Source: JALYNX01 sp963749415
GTDB taxonomy: Bacteria > Actinomycetota > Acidimicrobiia > Spongiisociales > ZC4RG35
Assembly: GCA_963749415.1 (NCBI GenBank)
Contig: CAVVMG010000001.1
Span: forward strand, 2,046,001 to 2,110,000
Length of the DNA: 64,000 nt
Direction of reading: 5' to 3'
The notes under the pieces were generated by a model, which saw only the letters and a program-made list of their open reading frames with translations, did no database searches and had not been told where the DNA came from. Positions 16,280 to 25,632 of this stretch are shown piece by piece. Positions within the stretch are counted from its first letter, which is position 1. Each line of letters opens with the position of its first letter. The translations under genes were made by a program, and so were the position numbers.

Positions 16280-17400
16280 TCAGGGGCGAACACTTGTTCG
16301 TTGCGCCACTCTCCCCGAGACGAAGACCAGGAGCACAAAGGCGGTGATCACTGGAGCCGTTGCCCTGGTGATGTCGAAGTAGCTCTGCCACACCTGTCGG
16401 GTGAACAGGATGGCCAGGGGGACGAACCCGAGAAATGCCCACCCCACCAGCTGGTCCGAGATCAGCACCCGTCGCGTGTAGAGGGCGAACAGCACCATCA
16501 TCGCCAGCCCAGCCACCAGGTTCAGCGGGTCTCCCCGCCAGAACTCGAAGGCCTCGCCGAAACCGGCAAAGGGCCACCCGATCTCCTGAACTTCGGAGAG
16601 CCCGCTGTCGAAAGAGATGCGGAGGCGCAGATAGAGGGCCCACAAAGCGACGGCGGCAAAGGGGACCGCGGTGACCCAGAGCGCGTCCCGTTTCCGGTCC
16701 TTACGCCACAACCAAATCGCAGACCCGACCGCCGCAATCAGCATCGCCTCCCTGGAGAGGACCGAGATCGTGAGCAGGGCTACCGCCCAACCCAGTCTTT
16801 CATCGAGCAGCATCAGCACCGCCCCGAAGGCCGCCACGGCAGCGATCACCCCGGCACCATCGATGTTCATCTCGCTGATGAAGCCCAGGTTCAAGGCGAA
16901 CGCGAGACCCCACCAGGGCGAACCGCCCATCCTCATTGCGAGCATGGCTACCACCCATGTGCCGAGGCCAATCGCGATCACGTTGATGACCACCAGAAGG
17001 CACCAAACGATGGCATCGGGTGAGAACAAACCGCGCCCCGCCGGCCAGGAACGGATAGAACATTCTCTGACTTCGATAGAGGGGGCGATCGAGCACAACG
17101 GTGTTCTCGTCGGGTTCGACAACCAATGGGTCGTTTGACTGAACGAAGAAGATACTTCCCGTCGTGTCCCTGATTGTCGCGCTCGAATACGTCGCGTCCC
17201 AGAAGTTCCTTCCGCGTATTCGTTGATCTCGGTTGAGTCCACTCCAAAGGCAACAAAGATCGTCGCGTCTTGCGATCGAAGGCCCCCCACACTCTCAGGA
17301 CTATCAGCGAAGCGAGGATCATCCCGACCAGACCCACCAGCAACGGGGTCGTGAGTTTCGACCTGTTGCTTCTGGCAACATCAACGGAGGAGCTGGTCAT
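16280..17400 (-). pseudogene. GT-C-like polytopic membrane protein, paralog 3 (four frameshifts)
   Basis: The protein is recoverable only by changing frame four times between 17288 and 17036. From the ATG at 17400 it reads MTSSSVDVARSNRSKLTTPL to VLRVWG, then needs one base added in a six-G run (17283-17288), one removed near 17205, one removed near 17151 and one removed in a four-base run at 17036-17039. The corrected product, about 373 residues, has FVAFGVDSTEINEYAEELLG, GHDGKYFFVQSNDP, LYRSQRMFYPFLAGG and then an intact helix-rich C-terminus. It belongs with the GHDG/YRxxR proteins at 11377 and 12402. Because amino acids between indels are intact, sequence error is likelier than decay. Its ATG overlaps the stop of the GT2-methyltransferase gene. 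Confidence 0.6.
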
Positions 17401-18794
17401 GGCCGCTTGCCGACTGCGACCAAGCTCAACCCTGGAAGAAAGCCCAGATTCTCGATGACCCTGGCGACGGGCAAGAGAAGCCCAAAGACCCTCGCCTGCC
17501 AGGGGCCGATGTCCGTGCGCTTCAGCACCTTGTTCACGTACCAGCCGAGCACCCCAAAACGGTTGAATTGGTAGAGGGTCACCACTTCATAGCCGGCCTC
17601 CTCGAGCAGGCGGCGCAAGGCTTCCTCGGTGAAACGCTGGCGATGGCCCAAGGCGGCGTCGGCTTCCGAGAACAGCCAGTCGTGACCCGGGACCAGCACC
17701 AGGAGATTTCCCCCTGACCGGGTTGCCTTGTAGAACTCCGACACCGCGACCTCGGGATGGTCGAGGTGCTCCAGAACATTCACGCTGAGGACGCTGTCGA
17801 AGTCCGAGGGGAGGCTCTCGTAGAGGCCGGGGTCTTCGAGATCACCCTGGACCGCTATCAGGTTCTCCAGATGGCCGAAGCGCTTTTCGATCTCCCGGAC
17901 ATGGCGGTCGTCGATATCGGCGACCACCAGGGACTCCCGGTCGATGAGATGGCCGGTGAGGTTCCCCCGACCCGATCCCGCCTCGAAGACCTTCTTCCCG
18001 AGATAGCGCTGGAATTGGTCCATCGTCCAGCGGGCAACTCCGGGGGCGGTGGACAGGCTCTCCAGTGTCGAGTGCCCGGGATCGATCGACGATCTGGTGT
18101 CGATGAAGCGGAACTTGAAGATCAGCCACAGAGCCTGGACCCCGTCGCGCCATCCGATGTTCTTGCCCTCGGCGTAGGTACGGCCGTGATAGCTGATCGG
18201 AACCTCGTAGATCCTGACCCCGAGTCGGGCGAGCCGGGCGGTGATCTCGGGCTCGATCCCGAAGCGGTCGCTGGTGAGCCGAAGATCGTGGAGCACATCG
18301 GCCTTGATCGCCTTGTAACAGGTCTCCATGTCGGTCAGGTTGATGTCGTTGGCCATGTTGGATAGGGCGGTGAGCAGCTTGTTTCCCAACGAGTGCCAGA
18401 AGAACAACACCCGGCGCACCGGGCTGGCGGCGAACCGGGACCCGTAAACCGCGTCCGCCTTTCCATCGAGGATGGGCCCGATAACCAGCCGGTACTCCTC
18501 GGGGTCGTATTCGAGATCACCGTCCTGAATGATCCCGATGTCGCCGCTCATGTGCTCGATCGCAGTGCGGATCGCCTTCCCCTTGCCCATGTTCACCGGC
18601 TGGGCGACCACCTTGATCCTGGAGTCATCGGCCGCCAGCTCCCTGAGGATGTCAAGAGAGTTGTCCTTGGAGCCGTCGTCGACGCATATCAACTCGATCT
18701 CGAGATCGACGGGGGAATCGAGCACTCGCTGCACGATGGTGCGCAGCGTGCGCGATTCGTTGTAAACCGGCATTAGGACGGAGAGTTTCTTCAT
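17397..18794 (-). CDS. Bifunctional GT2 glycosyltransferase / SAM methyltransferase
   Basis: 465 residues. The N-terminal half (about 1-235) is a DPM1/GT2-type transferase: KKLSVLMPVYNES, ICVDDGSKDNS, the metal-binding IIQDGDLEYDP and YGSRFAAS. The C-terminal half (about 260-465) is a class I methyltransferase with VFEAGSGRGNLTGHLID, SVLSVNVLEHLDHPEVA and GGNLLVLVPGHD. It probably makes a polyprenol-linked sugar or transfers a sugar and also methylates a product; substrates are unknown. ATG at 18794 is chosen because it directly precedes the GT2 motif. It overlaps the start of the downstream paralog 3 gene (ATGA). Confidence 0.82.
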   Translation of the reverse strand: MKKLSVLMPVYNESRTLRTIVQRVLDSPVDLEIELICVDDGSKDNSLDILRELAADDSRIKVVAQPVNMGKGKAIRTAIEHMSGDIGIIQDGDLEYDPEEYRLVIGPILDGKADAVYGSRFAASPVRRVLFFWHSLGNKLLTALSNMANDINLTDMETCYKAIKADVLHDLRLTSDRFGIEPEITARLARLGVRIYEVPISYHGRTYAEGKNIGWRDGVQALWLIFKFRFIDTRSSIDPGHSTLESLSTAPGVARWTMDQFQRYLGKKVFEAGSGRGNLTGHLIDRESLVVADIDDRHVREIEKRFGHLENLIAVQGDLEDPGLYESLPSDFDSVLSVNVLEHLDHPEVAVSEFYKATRSGGNLLVLVPGHDWLFSEADAALGHRQRFTEEALRRLLEEAGYEVVTLYQFNRFGVLGWYVNKVLKRTDIGPWQARVFGLLLPVARVIENLGFLPGLSLVAVGKRP

Positions 18795-18906
18795 CGGAGG
18801 TCCAGAAACGGATCGGCTCGATTGTGGCCTGTCTTGAGATCCACAGTCTGCCCGCAAGCTGGCCGATCAGGTTGGCTTTTGGCTGCAATACAGATATCTC
18901 CGACGC

Positions 18907-20100
18907 TCAGACCAACGCTTCCATCAGCGGTTCATGAACTCGGCCCGCAGATTGACCGTGATGCCGCCATGTCGACATCCCAAACGTGATGGCCACGATC
19001 GCCAACCCAGCGGTCTGGAGAATCAGGGGTCGGAACGGAACCGTCAACAGGATGCCCACCGACACGAAATACCCCAGCCTTTTGTTCGCGGCGTGCTCGT
19101 TCAGACCAACCGTCACGGCCGGGGCAACGGCGAGCACATAGTGCGGCCAGGCCACAGGAAGAGAGAGCACACAAACGCACAAGAGGAAGGAAGATGCTGT
19201 TCCATTTGGTGGACTCCGAAGCAGCACCAAGAGTGATGCCAAGGCGACAGCGGTCAATCCGATGGCCAACGCGGGCATTGGGCCGCTTCCGAGGACCCGC
19301 TCCAATGAGGCGATCAGACCGATATTGCCTTCGGCTTCGAACCAATTCGACGCCGTGGTTGTCAGAGCTCTCAGAGTCGATTCGATGCTGACATTTGGGA
19401 GAAGCAAAGGGAGAACGTTGAGAACCGTGAGAGTTCCCGCCGCGGCCAATAGGGCTTTTGTTTGCTTCCTGGCGATGAGCACCGCCACCAAAATGAGTGG
19501 AAAGACCTTGAGTGTTCCGACCACCGCCAGCGAAATGCCCGTCCAAGGAGTGTCCTTTTGATCGAGGAGAACCAGGAAGAGCGCCACGCCGAGGAAGAGG
19601 AGCGGTCCTTGTGAGCCAAAGAGGACGGACCATCTTGCCGAGCCTGAGAGAAAGGAGTACGAAAGCACAAGCAAGGTCGCGAGCCATGTCAGCGAATAGT
19701 GCCTGCTGAGGATGATCGTCCCCGCGGCAATGCACAACGTGCTGAACATCAGCGACGCGAGGTACGCCAATGTCGCCGGTAGCCACGACATGGGCAACAG
19801 CAGAACCAGGGCGCCTGGTGTCCGCGGATGCTTCAAGATTCGACTATCCCCGGTCTCAGATTCCCAGAACCGGACGCCGTACTTGTCTGCCAGGTCGCGC
19901 AAATCTTCGTGGGGATCGAGACCGTCGGCTAGCGCAGAAGCAACGAGCCAATCAGCCGTTGCGTCGGACGTGGATGTGGCCTCCTCGAGATCCCCAACTG
20001 TCAAGACGCCAAAAGCCGCCAAAACGAGGCTGCACAGGACGACTACAACGACGAGCGCTCTCATCGATCGGGGGCGCGCCGACCAAATGGAATTTCTCAT
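18907..20100 (-). CDS. GT87-like membrane glycosyltransferase (DUF2029 type), copy A
   Basis: 397 residues with about ten helices. The N-terminal loop after helix 1 carries TADWLVASALADGLDPHEDL, and a later helix has AVVGTLKVFPLILV, followed by AWPHYVL; this pattern of an acidic first loop, 'K-x-x-P' helix and 'W-x-HY' resembles polyprenol-phosphate-mannose-dependent GT87 enzymes. Assignment is moderate. Base composition is visibly less GC-rich than the flanking uvr genes. It lies 6 nt after the second GT87-like gene and 112 nt before the GT2-methyltransferase gene on the same strand. Confidence 0.65.
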   Translation of the reverse strand: MRNSIWSARPRSMRALVVVVVLCSLVLAAFGVLTVGDLEEATSTSDATADWLVASALADGLDPHEDLRDLADKYGVRFWESETGDSRILKHPRTPGALVLLLPMSWLPATLAYLASLMFSTLCIAAGTIILSRHYSLTWLATLLVLSYSFLSGSARWSVLFGSQGPLLFLGVALFLVLLDQKDTPWTGISLAVVGTLKVFPLILVAVLIARKQTKALLAAAGTLTVLNVLPLLLPNVSIESTLRALTTTASNWFEAEGNIGLIASLERVLGSGPMPALAIGLTAVALASLLVLLRSPPNGTASSFLLCVCVLSLPVAWPHYVLAVAPAVTVGLNEHAANKRLGYFVSVGILLTVPFRPLILQTAGLAIVAITFGMSTWRHHGQSAGRVHEPLMEALV

Positions 20101-20106
20101 CTCCGG

Positions 20107-21309
20107 CTACTCGTCTCCGGCGTGCGAACCGAGGGTGTCCGCAGGGACCGCGGGGCCTGAACCGACGCGACGAGGTTTCACGCTCGCAATCAGATCAACC
20201 CCAACGACGGCAAGGGCGGCCCACCACGTCAGACGAGACAACAGAGGCGAGAGAGCCGCTAATGGCCACGCCACGAACATGAGGACGAGGATTGTTCGAT
20301 TGAATCTCATGGTCGTCGTCCAATAGATCAGCACGGCAACAACTGCCAGCAAATAATGCGACCACACCAGCGGAGTAAAACCCAGGATGACGATTGCCCC
20401 GAGTTGCGGCCATCGCTCGGTCGGCAGCTGGCGGCGAATGACGGGCAACAGGGCACACAGGGCCAGATAGACCACGCTCGCTATCAAAGAAGGGGGTATC
20501 AGGGTCGTGAAGCTCAAGTTCCACTCGTACGCGTGATACTGCTCCACGTTGGCCGGCAGAGCCTCCAAGAGCCAGCCACGCAGGGATGACACCCCTCCCA
20601 CCCAGGGCAATGCCAGGAATGTTGCCGTGATCGCGACCAATGCCACCCCGGCGGCATCCCTGAAACCGGACCGGCTCGATGGCATCACGAAAGCCAATGG
20701 AGCCAGCCAGGGTCGCCAGGCCACCACGACGCCGAGAAGCATTATCGCTTCCTTATGTAGCCCGCGTTTCTCGAGAACGAATACCCCAGCGACAAGCAAG
20801 GCAGCTAAGCCCGCACCCTGTAGCCAGAAGGCATCCAGGCGAAATCCAAGCGTCGCCGCAAGCCCCGCCGCTACGATAAGTCCGCGTTCACTCGACCAAT
20901 TTCGGCGGCCGCACCACCAGGTCCAAAACAAAAGACCCACTAGAGAGATCGCCGTCAATACTTCGACGAGGCCTTCGGCTGCACCCGGCCCGGCGAGCGC
21001 AAGCCAACCTCGGGCGAACGCGATTGACAGCGGCGAATGGGCAACCCACAAGTCCTCTGCCTCCGTCGGCACAGGCCAATCATGGACTGCAGCGGAGAGC
21101 TCCCCCAGAGTCTGATACGGATCAACACCAAGCTGCGCCGCTCGTGCTCCGAACAAGTCCCGACCGAAGTCGGTAACCGGTACCGGGAACGGCGCTTCGA
21201 GAATGATCGCCCGGTAGCAGCTAACCATCCCAACCGCAATGATCAGGGCGCCGACGGCCAGCGCCGCAACGCGATCGACGCGGCTCCTTCTCGTCATCGT
21301 GGGAGTCAT
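20107..21309 (-). CDS. GT87-like membrane glycosyltransferase (DUF2029 type), copy B
   Basis: 400 residues with about ten helices. The first loop reads TDFGRDLFGARAAQLGVDPYQ and includes AHSPLSIAFARGWLA; a later helix has VVVAWRPWLAPLAF and VWSHYLLAVVAVLIYW. These match the general pattern of copy A (acidic loop, basic-Pro helix, W-S-H-Y) though the two are clearly diverged. It likely adds a mannose or related sugar from a polyprenol donor on the outer face of the membrane. Start ATG at 21309; a second ATG four codons on is possible. Base composition is again lower in GC than neighbours. Confidence 0.63.
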   Translation of the reverse strand: MTPTMTRRSRVDRVAALAVGALIIAVGMVSCYRAIILEAPFPVPVTDFGRDLFGARAAQLGVDPYQTLGELSAAVHDWPVPTEAEDLWVAHSPLSIAFARGWLALAGPGAAEGLVEVLTAISLVGLLFWTWWCGRRNWSSERGLIVAAGLAATLGFRLDAFWLQGAGLAALLVAGVFVLEKRGLHKEAIMLLGVVVAWRPWLAPLAFVMPSSRSGFRDAAGVALVAITATFLALPWVGGVSSLRGWLLEALPANVEQYHAYEWNLSFTTLIPPSLIASVVYLALCALLPVIRRQLPTERWPQLGAIVILGFTPLVWSHYLLAVVAVLIYWTTTMRFNRTILVLMFVAWPLAALSPLLSRLTWWAALAVVGVDLIASVKPRRVGSGPAVPADTLGSHAGDE

Positions 21310-21456
21310 TATCTGTTGGGGGGCAGTCGCTCGGGGTGCTTTGGCGATATCGGCATGATTCAGCGCGACTGTTGTGACAGTTCAGGCCAAGAGAGCTTCA
21401 CGGCGTGAGTCCCATAGTGAAGGCGGACCACCTGCAATCGACCATGTGCTCGAAAC

Positions 21457-23463
21457 TCAGCCCGCCTCCGCCACCTCGCGTAGCTCCCTCTTCAGCTCGT
21501 TGACCTCGTCGCGGAGCCGGGCCGCGTACTCGAAACGCAACTCTTTGGCTGCCTCGTGCATCTCCTCCTCGAGGCTGAGCACCAGCCGGGTCAGGTCGTC
21601 GCTCTCCAGGTCCAACGGCCGTCGCTGCTGAACCTCACGTCGTCTCCGACCGCCAGTGGGAGCCTCGGTCTGCACCAGCTCCAGGATGTCGGACACCCGC
21701 TTGCGCACCGTCTGCGGGTCGATCCCGTGCTCCTCGTTCCAATCGGCCTGCACCCGCCGGCGGCGGTTGGTCTCGTTGATCGCACTCAACATCGACCTGG
21801 TGACATTGTCGGCGTACATCACCACCTGGCCGTCGATGTTGCGCGCTGCTCGCCCAATGATCTGGATCAGCGAGGTGTCGGAGCGGAGGAACCCCTCCTT
21901 GTCGGCATCGAGGATCGCCACCAGCGATACCTCCGGCAGGTCGAGGCCCTCTCGGAGCAGGTTGATCCCGACCAGGACGTCGAACTCCCCCAGCCTCAAC
22001 TCACGCATGATCTGGACCCGCTCCAGGGTGTCGATCTCGGAGTGCATGTAGCGGGCCCGCACTCCCATCTCCAACAGGTAGTCGGTGAGGTCTTCGGCCA
22101 TCTTCTTGGTCAGGGTGGTGACCAGGACCCGTTGCTCCCGGACCGCCCGCTGCCGGATCTCATCGAGGAGGTCGTCGATCTGGCCTTTGGTGGGCCGGAC
22201 CATGACCTCGGGGTCGACCAGGCCGGTGGGACGGATGATCTGCTCCACCACCTGTGTGGAATGTGAGATCTCGAAGTCACTCGGCGTCGCCGAGAGGAAG
22301 ACCAACTGGTTCGCCTTCTCCAGCCACTCGTCAAAGCGGAGCGGGCGGTTGTCCTTGGCCGAGGGGAGGCGGAACCCGTGCTCGACCAGGGTCTCCTTCC
22401 TGGAGCGATCCCCCTCGTACTGGCCTCCGATTTGAGGCACCGTGACGTGGGACTCGTCGATGATGGTCAGGTAGTCCTTGGGGAAGTAGTCGAGAAGGGT
22501 GTAGGGAGCCTCCCCCGCTGCCCGCCCATCGAGATGACGGGAGTAGTTCTCGATCCCGGAGCAAAATCCGATCTCCCGCATCATCTCCAGGTCGTAATTG
22601 GTCCGCATCCGGAGCCGCTGCGCCTCGAGCAGCTTGCCCGCTCCCTCCAACTCTGCGAGGCGGTCCCCCAACTCCGCCTCGATCCCGGTGATCGCCTTGA
22701 GCATGCGCTCCCGCTCTGTGACGTAGTGGGTCGCCGGGAACACGAACACCTCGGACATCTCGTCGAGAACCTCGCCGGTGACCGGATTGAGCCTGAGGAT
22801 GCGCTCGATCTCATCACCCCAGTACTGGACCCGGACGATGGTCTCCTCGTAGGACGGGAACACCTCCAGGGTGTCACCGCGGACCCGGAACTTGCCCCGG
22901 ACCAGATTGACCTCGTTCCGCTCGTACTGGATGTCGACCAGGCGCCTGATGGCGTCGGCCATGGGGTACTCGACACCCTGGATCAGCCGGAGGAGCTGCC
23001 CCATGTACTGCTCCGGTGAGCCCAATCCGTAGATCGCCGACACCGAGGCCACGATGATCACGTCGTCCCGTACCAGGAGCCCGGCGGTGGCGGAATGCCG
23101 GAGCCGGTCGATCTCGTCGTTGATCGTGGCGTCCTTCTCGATGTAGGTGTCGGTCTGGGGGATATAGGCCTCGGGCTGGTAGTAGTCGTAATAGGAGACG
23201 AAGTACTCCACCCGGTTGTTGGGGAAGAACTGGCGGAACTCGTTGGCCAGCTGCGCTCCCAGCGCCTTGTTCGGGGCCAGAACCAGGGTCGGCTTCTGCA
23301 CCTGCTCGATCGTCCAGGCGATGGTGGCCGACTTTCCCGATCCCGTTATCCCGAGCAATGTCTGGAATCGGTCGCCGCGTTTGATTCCCTCGGCCAGTTT
23401 CTCGATGGCCTTAGGCTGATCGCCGGCTGGGGCGAAGTCGGATACCACCTTGAACTCGGGCAC
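21457..23463 (-). CDS. uvrB: Excinuclease ABC subunit B
   Basis: 668 residues. It has the helicase Walker A LLGITGSGKSATIAW, the beta-hairpin region FVSYYDYYQPEAYIPQTDTY, DESHVTVPQ, the motif VI region IIGRAARN, and a C-terminal UVR motif that binds UvrC (RLVLSLEEEMHEAAKELRFE). It verifies damage handed over by UvrA. GTG at 23463 gives the standard N-terminus (MPEFKVVSDFAPAGDQ) and has a leaderless-type -10 box 7 nt upstream; the longer open frame to 23541 is not needed. Confidence 0.96.
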   Translation of the reverse strand: MPEFKVVSDFAPAGDQPKAIEKLAEGIKRGDRFQTLLGITGSGKSATIAWTIEQVQKPTLVLAPNKALGAQLANEFRQFFPNNRVEYFVSYYDYYQPEAYIPQTDTYIEKDATINDEIDRLRHSATAGLLVRDDVIIVASVSAIYGLGSPEQYMGQLLRLIQGVEYPMADAIRRLVDIQYERNEVNLVRGKFRVRGDTLEVFPSYEETIVRVQYWGDEIERILRLNPVTGEVLDEMSEVFVFPATHYVTERERMLKAITGIEAELGDRLAELEGAGKLLEAQRLRMRTNYDLEMMREIGFCSGIENYSRHLDGRAAGEAPYTLLDYFPKDYLTIIDESHVTVPQIGGQYEGDRSRKETLVEHGFRLPSAKDNRPLRFDEWLEKANQLVFLSATPSDFEISHSTQVVEQIIRPTGLVDPEVMVRPTKGQIDDLLDEIRQRAVREQRVLVTTLTKKMAEDLTDYLLEMGVRARYMHSEIDTLERVQIMRELRLGEFDVLVGINLLREGLDLPEVSLVAILDADKEGFLRSDTSLIQIIGRAARNIDGQVVMYADNVTRSMLSAINETNRRRRVQADWNEEHGIDPQTVRKRVSDILELVQTEAPTGGRRRREVQQRRPLDLESDDLTRLVLSLEEEMHEAAKELRFEYAARLRDEVNELKRELREVAEAG

Positions 23464-23470
23464 GGAGGTG

Positions 23471-23476
23471 AGGGTA
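23471..23476 (-). promoter_or_regulatory. -10 box TACCCT of uvrB, leaderless
   Basis: TACCCT on the minus strand ends 7 nt before the uvrB GTG at 23463. The intervening CACCTCC is not a ribosome-binding site, so this fits a leaderless transcript. It has the same hexamer as the uvrC operon promoter. Confidence 0.5.
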
Positions 23477-23573
23477 CCGCTGGCCCCTGACAAGAAGTTG
23501 GCGGCGAGGAGCGGCCCTGACAGACGAAAAAGCGAATTCACGAGCCTTCACCCGATGGGCGCTTCCCGGTTCG

Positions 23574-25055
23574 TTGGTGTTGGCGGCAGCCCTCTACCGA
23601 CCGCTTCAGTTCATCTCCGACAACGCCTGGGACCTCGATTCGCCGTTCAAACCAGTCCTCATCGGAGTCGCGGTCGGCGCGGTTGGTTTGTTACTGCTGT
23701 TTCTGCTCACTCGACTCGGAGCGAATGTCCTCGCAGCAAGCCTGGGGATCTCGACGGCACTACTCATCCTGTTCTTCTGGCAGGACATCACAATTCCGCT
23801 CGGGCTCAAGGTCGCCCTGCCGATAGTCGTCTTCTTGATAACGGCACGTCTGGCTCGAACGACCAATCTCAACGGCCTGGCGTTCGTGGCACTGGCGATC
23901 TTCGGCCTGTACCCACTCGTGCAGTTGGTGCTTTCCCACATCGAGCAGTCCGAGCCCTATCCGATAGTCACCTCTCCACGGCCCAACAGTGTCCAGGCAA
24001 GCGGGCGAGTGGAGGATGTCATCTTCCTGGTGGTGGACACCTACCCGAGCTTCACTGTCGCTGACTCTTGGCTTGGACACGACAACGCTGCCCTCAGGGA
24101 GGCGTTCGACGAGAATGCATTCGAGACGCCTGACCTCGCGTGGTCGCAGCTCACCTTCACCTTCCTCTCGGTATCGAGCATCCTCGAGCTACGACCCGTG
24201 GCGATCCCGGGGCCTCTGCCACCGTGGCGCAACGAAAGCTCGGTGCGGCAGCTGCTGCGTGGCGACAACCTGGTGGCTGCGTCACTGCAATCCGCGGGGT
24301 TCGAATACACCCATATCGAAAGTGGGCTGAGCGGCCTGGGTTGTGGGCCGCTGGTCGACCGTTGCATCCCCTCCCATTGGCTCGATGAGGCGACCTGGCT
24401 GTTGCTCTGGCCTTCGATCCTGGCGCGACCGCTGGATAGCCAGTTTGGCTACTTCTCCTTGCCGGACACCCTCGAGGCCGCCGAACATCTCGAACAGGTG
24501 GCCGCAGAGGCTGCGACGAACGGCGTCCATGACTACGTCTTCGCCCACTTTTTCCTACCTCACCCCCCTATTGCTGCCGACCAGGACTGCGGGGTGCTGG
24601 AAAGCGTGCTCTACGTAGGCGATGGAGAGGATCGACGAGCCGACGACGCGGTGCTCGACACATTCTCCGGCCAGCTGGCGTGTGCCGACCGACTGGTCGC
24701 CCGGATCGCCGCGACTGCGGCGCCCGACACCGCAATGCTGATCACGGCCGACCACGGGCCCGGTCTCGGAGGTCAGGTCAACCGCGACGGATCCACATGG
24801 AGCGACGACGACATCGCAGAGCGCCTTTCCACCATGCTCGCGTATCACCTTCCTTCCGGTTGTCCCCCTCCCGAAGATCAGGTGAATATCGATGTCATGA
24901 GAGCGATCATGGCCTGCGCCACAGACCTCGAGCTGCCACCACATGACACCACTGTCTTTCTCGGTGCCGACAATCCCTATGTAGTGGGCCCCAATCGGAT
25001 CGCCGATATCCGACGCGGTGTCGAGGACGCGACCATCAATCCCTTCGCCGAGTAG
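23574..25055 (+). CDS. Membrane-anchored alkaline-phosphatase-superfamily protein (sulfatase/phosphotransferase-like)
   Basis: 493 residues from the TTG at 23574. Four helices fill the first ~135 residues; the rest is predicted outside the membrane. VEDVIFLVVDTYPSFTVADS (about 150-170) looks like the metal-binding Asp plus nucleophile region, and MLITADHGPGLGG (about 388-400) is the metal-binding D-H-G motif of sulfatases, LTA synthases and phosphoethanolamine transferases. It may modify an envelope polymer. The start is uncertain: the frame is open back to 23472, and a CTG at 23517 has AGGAG 5 nt upstream. It lies between uvrB and coaE, which are near neighbours in other actinobacteria. Confidence 0.65.
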   Translation: MVLAAALYRPLQFISDNAWDLDSPFKPVLIGVAVGAVGLLLLFLLTRLGANVLAASLGISTALLILFFWQDITIPLGLKVALPIVVFLITARLARTTNLNGLAFVALAIFGLYPLVQLVLSHIEQSEPYPIVTSPRPNSVQASGRVEDVIFLVVDTYPSFTVADSWLGHDNAALREAFDENAFETPDLAWSQLTFTFLSVSSILELRPVAIPGPLPPWRNESSVRQLLRGDNLVAASLQSAGFEYTHIESGLSGLGCGPLVDRCIPSHWLDEATWLLLWPSILARPLDSQFGYFSLPDTLEAAEHLEQVAAEAATNGVHDYVFAHFFLPHPPIAADQDCGVLESVLYVGDGEDRRADDAVLDTFSGQLACADRLVARIAATAAPDTAMLITADHGPGLGGQVNRDGSTWSDDDIAERLSTMLAYHLPSGCPPPEDQVNIDVMRAIMACATDLELPPHDTTVFLGADNPYVVGPNRIADIRRGVEDATINPFAE

Positions 25056-25057
25056 CC

Positions 25058-25630
25058 CTACAACTTCCCTTTCACCCGGCTGACCGTGTCCTCCAGCTCA
25101 TCGAGTGATCCGAAGTTGGGAATCACCAGGTCGGCGGCAGCCAGCCATTGCTCCCTGGTCGGCTGGGATCCCATCCTTCTCCTGGCATCCTCGGGGTCCA
25201 TGCCCCTGGCCACCGCCCGCTCCAAACGGAGCTCATCGGGGGCGTCGACGACGATCCGGCGCCAGCCGAGGGAGTCACTGAGGATCGGGGCCTCGACCAC
25301 TGCGATCCCCTCAAATCCCTCCAAGTCGCTGCGGATGGTGCCGAAGATCGCGGGGTGAGTCAGCGACTCCAGCTCTCGAAGCTGAACCGGATCTGAGAAC
25401 ACGATGCCCGCCAGACGCTTCCTGTCGATGACCCCGTCGTGGAGGACCACCGGCCAGCGCTCGGCGACCGCGGCAAAGGCTTTGCCAGCCGGCTCCAGGA
25501 CCCGGTGGCCGACCCGATCGGCGTCGATCACCCTGATCCTCGACCCGGCCAGGAGCCGCCCGACCTCGCTCTTTCCGGAGCCGATCCCGCCCGAGAGCAG
25601 CCAGCGTCGTTTCACTGTCTCCACCCTCAT
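25058..25630 (-). CDS. coaE: Dephospho-CoA kinase
   Basis: 190 residues. It has the P-loop LLSGGIGSGKSEVGRLLAG, VIDADRVGHRVL, the LTHPAIFGTIRSDL segment and VVDAPDELRLERAVARG, all typical of CoaE, which phosphorylates dephospho-CoA as the last step of CoA synthesis. ATG at 25630 is annotated, but the -10-like TACCGT ends only 2 nt upstream of it and 8 nt upstream of a GTG at 25624, so translation may start at the GTG. It is divergent from the histidine kinase gene, with 18 nt between starts. Confidence 0.93.
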   Translation of the reverse strand: MRVETVKRRWLLSGGIGSGKSEVGRLLAGSRIRVIDADRVGHRVLEPAGKAFAAVAERWPVVLHDGVIDRKRLAGIVFSDPVQLRELESLTHPAIFGTIRSDLEGFEGIAVVEAPILSDSLGWRRIVVDAPDELRLERAVARGMDPEDARRRMGSQPTREQWLAAADLVIPNFGSLDELEDTVSRVKGKL

Positions 25631-25632
25631 CG

